NCBI GenBank assembly: GCA_018897555.1
Contig: JAHIKK010000019.1
Location: forward strand, 1 to 36,548
Length of the DNA stretch: 36,548 bases
Source: Candidatus Omnitrophota bacterium
GTDB taxonomy: Bacteria > Omnitrophota > Gorgyraeia > Gygaellales > Profunditerraquicolaceae
Direction of reading: 5' to 3'
Positions 31,812 through 36,548 of this stretch are shown piece by piece. The translations under genes were made by a program, and so were the position numbers. Positions within the stretch are counted from its first letter, which is position 1; each line of letters opens with the position of its first letter. A model generated the notes under the pieces. The model worked only from the letters and a program-made list of their open reading frames with translations. It was not told where the DNA came from and did not search any database.

Positions 31812-32620
31812 CTCTTTTCTAACTCTTTCTTTGCTATGCGAAATTGTTCATCATTGGGAGACTTGTAATGCCACTCTAATTTATTCTCCATAAAACTAAC
31901 GCCCTTGCCTTTTATAGTATGAGCAATAATTACCGCCGGCTGGCAATTTAATGGCATCTTTTGGAATATCGAATCAATCGCAAAGAAATCGTGGCCATTT
32001 ACATCAAAACAGGCACACCCAAAACTCCTGATACGCTCATCCAGATTTTTCATTGGTAAAATATCTTCTGTAGAACCCATTGCCTGCATGTTATTCCGGT
32101 CAATAATCACGATTAAATTATCTAAATTCTTGGCACCCGCCATATTAAAAGCTTCCCAATTAGCTCCTGATTCCATCTCACCATCTGACAATAGCGCCAC
32201 CACGCGATATTTCTTATTATTACGCTTAGCGGCTAAAGCCATACCAACAGCAATTGGCAAACCATGCCCCAGAGAACCTGTGGAAATTTCAACTCCGGGA
32301 ACATTACGATCAACATGGCCACCTAAAGGAGAGTTAATTTGACAATATTTATCTAGCCACCCTTTAGGAATAAATCCAAATTCAGCAAGCACCGCATAAT
32401 ATACCGCGGCTGCATGCCCCTTGCTCAAAATAAAACGGTCCCGATTTGAATCTAAGATTAAATCTGAGGAAACTTTTAACCAACTTGAATATAAATACAC
32501 CAGTAATTCCACGCAAGAATAACCGCTTCCTATATGGCTAGCTTTGCTTCTATAAACCATATTTAAAGCGTTTACTCGCACACTTTGCGCATGCTCTATA
32601 AGGCCATCTAGATTCTTCAT
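31808..32620 (-). CDS. Transketolase-like, N-terminal (ThDP diphosphate-binding) subunit
   Basis: A 270-residue protein matching the first half of transketolase. SKASHIGSGYSCVELLVYLY and RDRFILSKGHAAAVYYAVL lead to GSLGHGLPIAVGMALAAK. The magnesium-diphosphate motif follows (LLSDGEMESGANWEAF, with Asn in IIDRNNMQ). It pairs with the following subunit at a shared dimer interface. The ATG overlaps by ATGA the end of a broken epimerase remnant (32617-32691), showing that it was once translated right after a complete sugar-nucleotide enzyme. Confidence 0.9.
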   Translation of the reverse strand: MKNLDGLIEHAQSVRVNALNMVYRSKASHIGSGYSCVELLVYLYSSWLKVSSDLILDSNRDRFILSKGHAAAVYYAVLAEFGFIPKGWLDKYCQINSPLGGHVDRNVPGVEISTGSLGHGLPIAVGMALAAKRNNKKYRVVALLSDGEMESGANWEAFNMAGAKNLDNLIVIIDRNNMQAMGSTEDILPMKNLDERIRSFGCACFDVNGHDFFAIDSIFQKMPLNCQPAVIIAHTIKGKGVSFMENKLEWHYKSPNDEQFRIAKKELEKR

Positions 32621-32691
32621 CTATAATTTATAAATGTTTGATTAACTTCCTTCATGCCCTCATTTAGGATATACCTAAGCTTACAGCCCAA
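32617..32691 (-). pseudogene. C-terminal remnant of a sugar-nucleotide epimerase/dehydratase
   Basis: In the frame ending at the TGA at 32619-32617, the last 24 codons read LGCKLRYILNEGMKEVNQTF plus INYR. This matches the standard ending of extended SDRs such as UDP-glucose 4-epimerase or CDP-glucose dehydratase (RfbG here ends LGWKPRHSLDEGLKKTTEWY). Upstream the frame runs into the AAA ATPase gene, whose last codons overlap it. The TGA overlaps the transketolase ATG as ATGA, so the lost gene was once an operon member. Confidence 0.6.
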
Positions 32692-34015
32692 TTTTTTCTT
32701 TAACCGCCAGGCCAATAATTTTATCAAGATGATCCGCCAAAAACATCGGGATATTAATAAGATTATTGTCTTTTTTAAGATTCTTTAGCGAGAATCTCAC
32801 CCGTATCAATGGGGCATATTTTTGATTATACAAAGTAAAACTTTTACCACGCACATTTTCATCCGACTTAACTTCTATAGGGAGAATGTCGTTACCGCGC
32901 TGAATCGTAAAATCAACCTCAGCTGTCGCGCCGCTAGACCAGTATCTTGGTAAACCTTCATATTGAGCCACGAGGCTTTGTAAAATATAGTTCTCGGAAA
33001 GCGCCCCTTTAAATTCCGAAAACAACCTATTGCCTTCATTGAACGACACCGGATCAAGAAACGCGAGCCGGCGTAAAAGCCCGACATCAACCATATAAAG
33101 TTTAAACGCGCCCGGGTCGTCATACGCCGACACCGGAAGGCTTGGTTTTGTATTCCGATATATTTTGTACGCGAGGCCAGCGTTAGAAAGCCAGGTCAAA
33201 GCATCTTCATACTCTCTTGCCCTTACTCCCTCTTTGACCGCTCCATACATAAACTTCTTATTCTCTCTTGAAAGTTGGGAAGGAATCGACGACCAAATCA
33301 ATCCCAGTTTAGCAATATCCTTAATTTCCGCGTGTTTTGAAAAATCAAGCTCATACGCGTTCAATATATCTTGCGATACTTTTTGCACCCGCGCGACATC
33401 TTTTTCTTCGGCCCAGGAGCGCACTGATTCCGGCATTCCTCCGGTAATAAAATACATCTTTAATTTTTCATATAATTGATTAAAGAAAATATCAGGAATC
33501 GGATCCAGGCAATCAATATTATCAATATATTGAACAAGTTTTTCTTCTTTTAATGCCCATAAAAACTCCGTGAATGTCATCGGATGCATCGATAAAAATT
33601 CAACTTTTCCAACGGGAAACGACGCCGGCTTCGAAACCCTAATTCCCAACAATGACCCCGCGCAGACAATATGATATTCCGGAGCAGTTTCACAAAAATA
33701 TTTCAACGCGTTGAGCGCCGCGTTACATTCCTGAATTTCATCAAAAATAATAAGCGTCTTTCCCGGAAGAATCGGAACGCCATTGATCAAAGCAAGATTT
33801 TGAATAATTCTCTGAACATCCTTAGTCGTTTCAAAATATTGTTTTAATTCGCCTTGCTCATCAAAATTGAAATAAGCCGTATTTTCGTAATATTTTTTAC
33901 CGAATTCCTTTAACAACCAAGTCTTCCCAACCTGACGAACGCCCTTTAAAATAAGAGGTTTTCGCTGTTCCGACTTCTTCCATGAAATTAATTTATCTAT
34001 TACTATTCGTCTCAT
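32681..34015 (-). CDS. AAA_14 ATPase with C-terminal DUF4143 domain
   Basis: A 444-residue ATP-binding protein of the AAA_14/DUF4143 family, common as mobile accessory genes of uncertain function. Walker A is GVRQVGKT (residues 25-32) and Walker B is LIIFDEIQE (Asp92, Glu93). A sensor-like VCAGSLLGIRVSKP follows, then MHPMTFTEFLWAL. The C-terminal part includes GALSENYILQSL and the nuclease-like strand WSSGATAEVDFTIQ...PIEVKSDENV. I start it at the ATG at 34015; the frame's TTG at 34033 is less likely. It interrupts a CDP-sugar operon and has its own palindromic control site. Its 3' end lies on an epimerase remnant. Confidence 0.9.
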   Translation of the reverse strand: MRRIVIDKLISWKKSEQRKPLILKGVRQVGKTWLLKEFGKKYYENTAYFNFDEQGELKQYFETTKDVQRIIQNLALINGVPILPGKTLIIFDEIQECNAALNALKYFCETAPEYHIVCAGSLLGIRVSKPASFPVGKVEFLSMHPMTFTEFLWALKEEKLVQYIDNIDCLDPIPDIFFNQLYEKLKMYFITGGMPESVRSWAEEKDVARVQKVSQDILNAYELDFSKHAEIKDIAKLGLIWSSIPSQLSRENKKFMYGAVKEGVRAREYEDALTWLSNAGLAYKIYRNTKPSLPVSAYDDPGAFKLYMVDVGLLRRLAFLDPVSFNEGNRLFSEFKGALSENYILQSLVAQYEGLPRYWSSGATAEVDFTIQRGNDILPIEVKSDENVRGKSFTLYNQKYAPLIRVRFSLKNLKKDNNLINIPMFLADHLDKIIGLAVKEKIGL

Positions 34016-34037
34016 ATCCACCTTTTGGTTCAATTTA

Positions 34038-34053
34038 TGTGATTATAATCACA
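34038..34053. promoter_or_regulatory. Perfect CRP/FNR-type palindrome upstream of the AAA ATPase gene
   Basis: TGTGATTATAATCACA is a perfect 16-bp palindrome fitting the TGTGA-N6-TCACA consensus of CRP sites. It contains TATAAT, a possible -10 box. It is centred about 30 bases before the ATPase start, in the 89-bp gap after rfbG, which would place it as a repressor site or core promoter rather than a classical activator site. Confidence 0.6.
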
Positions 34054-34104
34054 CTTACCTAAGCAAAGTATACACTAAATACCAAAAAATGCAAATCTTT
34101 AATT

Positions 34105-35097
34105 TCATTGCTTATTAAAATATTCCGCATACCATTCAGTCGTTTTCTTAAGACCTTCATCTAGGCTATGTCTGGGCTTCCAACCTAGGACACGCCGGGC
34201 TTTCGCCGCGGAAAGATACTGTTCTTTTATTTCATATTTAGCGGTATTCATAATCTTATACTTTAACTCATTCCCGCGAAAATTAAATTTACTAATTTCT
34301 TTTAACAACTTAACTACCGTTATCGGCTTTTCGCCGCTGAGGTTAAAGGCTTCGCCTGAAAGATTCTTCTTTCTCATAAGCTCAGCAATCTTAATATAGC
34401 CGGCCACAATATCATCAACATAAACATAATCACGCACAAAGGTTCCATCGCTGCGTATCTTTAATCTCCTATTTAAAATAATGCTCTTCATCGCATCCGG
34501 TATAAGGCGGCTAAAATTAAAATCACCGGGCCCATAAATATTACCGCAACGGGTGATGGCTATAGGCAAACTATAAGTATGAAAATATGTATTGGCGATC
34601 AAATCCGCGCAGCTTTTGGAAACATCATAAGGATGGTTTGCGATCAAGGAAGCATCTTCACGGTAAGGAAGTTTTTTATGGCTGCCATAAGCCTTATCGC
34701 TGGAAGCAACAATAATCGCCTGCGCATTCCCGTATTGGCGGGCAGCTTCTAAGGCCTCCCAAGTCCCCGCGATATTAGATTTAAACGCCTTTAAGGGATT
34801 TACCTGGCTGCGGCTGACAATGGCTTCGGCGGCTAAATGAAAGATTATATTAATTGAATGTTTGCGTAAGATATCTCCAATAAGATTGCGATTAGTAACA
34901 CTCCCCTGATAAACAACTATTTTTTCGTAATCCCGGGAGCTAAGAATAGTTTCCTTGCGAAAAGTTTTAATATCCAAACCGATAACTTTTGCTTTTCTCT
35001 CCAACAAGGCTTTTACCAGATGGGAACCCAAGAAACCTTCAAACCCGGTTATGAGCACTTTTTTATTCTTCCAAAATTCCTTATCTATTGCCTTCAT
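34105..35097 (-). CDS. rfbG: CDP-glucose 4,6-dehydratase
   Basis: A 330-residue extended SDR converting CDP-glucose to CDP-4-keto-6-deoxyglucose with bound NAD. The start region WKNKKVLITGFEGFLGSHLV holds the GxxGxxG loop. VASSDKAYGSHKKLPYREDA and HPYDVSKSCADLI (Tyr-x3-Lys) are the active-site segments typical of RfbG/DdhB. I use the ATG at 35097, which overlaps the rfbF stop as ATGA and has GGAAGG upstream; two earlier in-frame ATGs exist. Its product is the substrate of the RfbH encoded further along. Confidence 0.95.
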   Translation of the reverse strand: MKAIDKEFWKNKKVLITGFEGFLGSHLVKALLERKAKVIGLDIKTFRKETILSSRDYEKIVVYQGSVTNRNLIGDILRKHSINIIFHLAAEAIVSRSQVNPLKAFKSNIAGTWEALEAARQYGNAQAIIVASSDKAYGSHKKLPYREDASLIANHPYDVSKSCADLIANTYFHTYSLPIAITRCGNIYGPGDFNFSRLIPDAMKSIILNRRLKIRSDGTFVRDYVYVDDIVAGYIKIAELMRKKNLSGEAFNLSGEKPITVVKLLKEISKFNFRGNELKYKIMNTAKYEIKEQYLSAAKARRVLGWKPRHSLDEGLKKTTEWYAEYFNKQ

Positions 35098-35870
35098 TTC
35101 CATACCTTCCAAGGAGCGGCCCCGGATTGCCAGGTTTTCTCAAAATTTATTTTATCTCTTAAGGTATCCATGCACCCCCAGAAACCGGTATGCTTATAAG
35201 CGCATAATTTTCCCTGCTTTGATAACTCCTCCAGGGATTCTTTTTCCCAAATCACAGTATCATTATTATCTATATAATTAAATACCTCCGGCTCAAGGAC
35301 AAAGAAACCGCCGTTAATCCACCCGCCTTCGCCTTTTGGCTTTTCCAGAAAAGAAGAAACCCTGTTCCCTGAATCTATGTCTAATACGCCAAACCTTCCG
35401 ACATTTTGAATAGCGGTTAATGTTGCTAATTTCTTGTTCTGCTTGTGAAATTGAACCAGTTTTTTCATATTAATATCCGCTAAGCCATCTCCGTAAGTTA
35501 AAAGAAAAGTTTGATTTCCAACATATTTCTGTACTCTCTTAAGCCTGCTGCCGGTCATGGTGTCTAAACCGGTATCAACCAAAGTAATTTTCCACGGCTC
35601 AGAAGCGGTAGTGTGAATTTTTGTCTCATTCTTTGACAAATCTATAGTCACATCACTCATATGCATAAAATAATGCGAGAAGTATTCTTTGATCATATAC
35701 CCCCGATACCCCAAACAAATAATAAAATCATTAAAACCATAATAAGAATAAAGCTTCATGATATGCCAAATTACCGGTTTACCCCCGATTTCTACCATCG
35801 GTTTCGGTAAAACCTCTGTCTCTTCACTAATTCTTGTCCCTCTGCCACCCGCTAAAATGACTACTTTCAT
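35094..35870 (-). CDS. rfbF: Glucose-1-phosphate cytidylyltransferase
   Basis: A 258-residue nucleotidyltransferase making CDP-glucose from CTP and glucose 1-phosphate. The N-terminus MKVVILAGGRGTRISEETEV followed by LPKPMVEIGGKPVIWHI is highly characteristic of RfbF/DdhA. So are LTYGDGLADINMKKL (metal-binding Asp) and FLEKPKGEGGWINGGFFV. I start it at the ATG at 35870, with a full AAGGAG ribosome-binding site five bases before it. The frame's earlier start at 35906 lies in a structured leader. It opens the CDP-sugar segment of the locus. Confidence 0.96.
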   Translation of the reverse strand: MKVVILAGGRGTRISEETEVLPKPMVEIGGKPVIWHIMKLYSYYGFNDFIICLGYRGYMIKEYFSHYFMHMSDVTIDLSKNETKIHTTASEPWKITLVDTGLDTMTGSRLKRVQKYVGNQTFLLTYGDGLADINMKKLVQFHKQNKKLATLTAIQNVGRFGVLDIDSGNRVSSFLEKPKGEGGWINGGFFVLEPEVFNYIDNNDTVIWEKESLEELSKQGKLCAYKHTGFWGCMDTLRDKINFEKTWQSGAAPWKVWK

Positions 35871-35881
35871 ATGATCTCCTT

Positions 35882-35927
35882 GTCTACCTAGACAACACCC
35901 GCGCAATTCAAATAAACGCGGGGTGTC
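35882..35927 (-). promoter_or_regulatory. Structured leader between the O-antigen ligase remnant and rfbF
   Basis: Two inverted repeats fill this gap. GACAACACCCGCG (35891-35903) pairs imperfectly with CGCGGGGTGTC (35917-35927), and GTCTACCTAGAC (35882-35893) is palindromic apart from its centre. On the minus strand the GC-rich stem follows the ligase stop directly but has no T run, so it may be a weak terminator or an rfbF leader fold. Confidence 0.45.
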
Positions 35928-36458
35928 TTATGACTTAAGAATCTGTTCTGGATCAAGCTTAGAGCTCAAGGCAACTGTTAAGCCCAACACAACCCAAAAA
36001 AGAAAACTCAACTGAAAAGAATACAGATGAACCTCAAAAAAACTATGCACTAAAAATCCCAACAATCCCGCAGTTAGGCCTATCAAAACAAAATAATTCA
36101 GGGATCTGGGTATTCTTAAGCTCACTTTAATGCTCCTATAAAAAACATACCCCACAAACAAAAGAAAACACAATAAAGAAAAAATTCCTGATTCAGCCCA
36201 TATCTGGAGGAAACAATTATGCGCATAAAAAACACCCGGTTTATTTGTGTAAAAAGCACAATAATCCATAAATGTCCCAATTCCCTTACCAAGCAAAGGA
36301 TGCTCTTTGATCATCCCCCAGGCGCCATGAAAAAGAGTAAACCTATAGCTAGCCTTCCTATTTTGGTAAAAAAATAAAGCTAACCCTATTAACGGTACGA
36401 AAAAAAGATAACTATTGACCCTTGCATAAGTAATAGTAATATGATATGCTGGTTCCAT
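35928..36458 (-). pseudogene. O-antigen ligase/polymerase gene, 5' part lost to an IS insertion
   Basis: About 170 residues of the C-terminal half of a WaaL/Wzy-like membrane protein: YRFTLFHGAWGMIKEHPLLG, then GTFMDYCAFYTNKPGVFYAHN, then four or five hydrophobic helices ending LDPEQILKS. These correspond to the second half of complete homologues of about 400 residues (compare 20765-21979). Upstream, the frame continues without a stop to the window edge, but the residues become Arg/Pro-rich and are antisense to a transposase start. The natural N-terminal half is therefore missing here. The remaining half is probably non-functional. Confidence 0.75.
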
Positions 36459-36548
36459 GAGACCACATGGAACCCAAATAGAGCTTGAAAGGCGCCGGCG
36501 GCGGGCCTTGGAGCTCTTGGGTAAAGGAATGAAGCCGCCGGAAATAGC
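36457..36548 (+). CDS. IS630-type transposase, N-terminal start (partial)
   Basis: A plus-strand ATG opens a frame beginning MRPHGTQIELERRRRRALEL and continuing LGKGMKPPEIA at the window edge. This is the N-terminus of IS630-family transposases, where an Arg-rich helix precedes a helix-turn-helix with the pattern LL-x-x-G-x-x-P-x-E-x-A. The GC content is markedly higher than that of its neighbours, supporting foreign origin. The rest of the element, its terminal inverted repeat and TA target duplication lie mostly outside the window. It is head-to-head with the truncated O-antigen ligase. Confidence 0.75.
   Translation, partial: MRPHGTQIELERRRRRALELLGKGMKPPEI

Noticed and set aside
36459-36548. 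Genuine N-terminal continuation of the O-antigen ligase to the window edge
   Set aside because: The frame is open, but its residues are Arg/Pro-rich instead of hydrophobic, and the opposite strand encodes a recognisable transposase start.
1-36548. tRNA, rRNA or riboswitch genes
   Set aside because: No cloverleaf, rRNA core sequence or known riboswitch core was recognised on either strand by eye; a covariance-model scan would be needed to exclude small RNAs.

Overview
The window reads as a chromosome segment of an uncultivated Gram-negative bacterium, most likely a member of Candidatus Omnitrophota (OP3). This assignment rests on gene style, the LPS/heptose genes and several families of dispersed palindromic repeats. 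It is an inference from memory, not a search result. Almost every gene lies on the minus strand, so transcription runs from high to low coordinates. Only a 45-codon gene tail (3-140) and a transposase start (36457 to the end) are on the plus strand.

Region by region, in transcription order. (1) 36548-34105: an O-antigen ligase-like gene cut by an IS630-type element at the window edge, then rfbF and rfbG, which make CDP-4-keto-6-deoxy-D-glucose. (2) 34053-32617: an AAA_14/DUF4143 ATPase with its own perfect TGTGA-N6-TCACA palindrome. It sits on the remains of a sugar-nucleotide epimerase whose last 24 codons survive. (3) 32620-19433: a tightly coupled glycan operon. It holds a split transketolase pair, an SDR and rfbH (CDP-4-keto-6-deoxyglucose 3-dehydrase), which carries a 380-residue intein with a LAGLIDADG endonuclease. 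These are followed by GT2 enzymes, a radical SAM/B12 protein broken by a G8 run, a methyltransferase, a GT39-like membrane protein, an O-antigen ligase and a polysaccharide deacetylase. (4) 19422-17369: an accessory island with a BRO-N fragment, a truncated HigB-like toxin, its HTH antitoxin and a Fic protein. The fragment/antitoxin part is bracketed by 41-bp direct repeats. (5) 17351-9662: two GT9 heptosyltransferase-like genes, manC, a DegT aminotransferase, GT2, a RelE/RHH toxin-antitoxin pair, gmhB and an MGDG-synthase/MurG-type glycosyltransferase. (6) 9675-1369: housekeeping genes, namely priA (with degenerate helicase motifs), fmt, two galT-like genes, gap, pgk, tpiA and secG. (7) 1311-166: a BT1/MFS transporter.

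The glycan genes together suggest an O-antigen or exopolysaccharide containing heptose, a mannose-derived sugar and an amino sugar. They also suggest an unusual CDP-3,6-dideoxyhexose that may receive a two-carbon branch from the transketolase pair. The most striking single object is the intein in RfbH: removing it restores exactly the C-X57-C-X1-C-X7-C iron-sulfur motif of that enzyme. Other notable items are palindromic repeats read in frame inside priA and a GT9 gene, and a set of selfish or broken genes embedded in the sugar operons.
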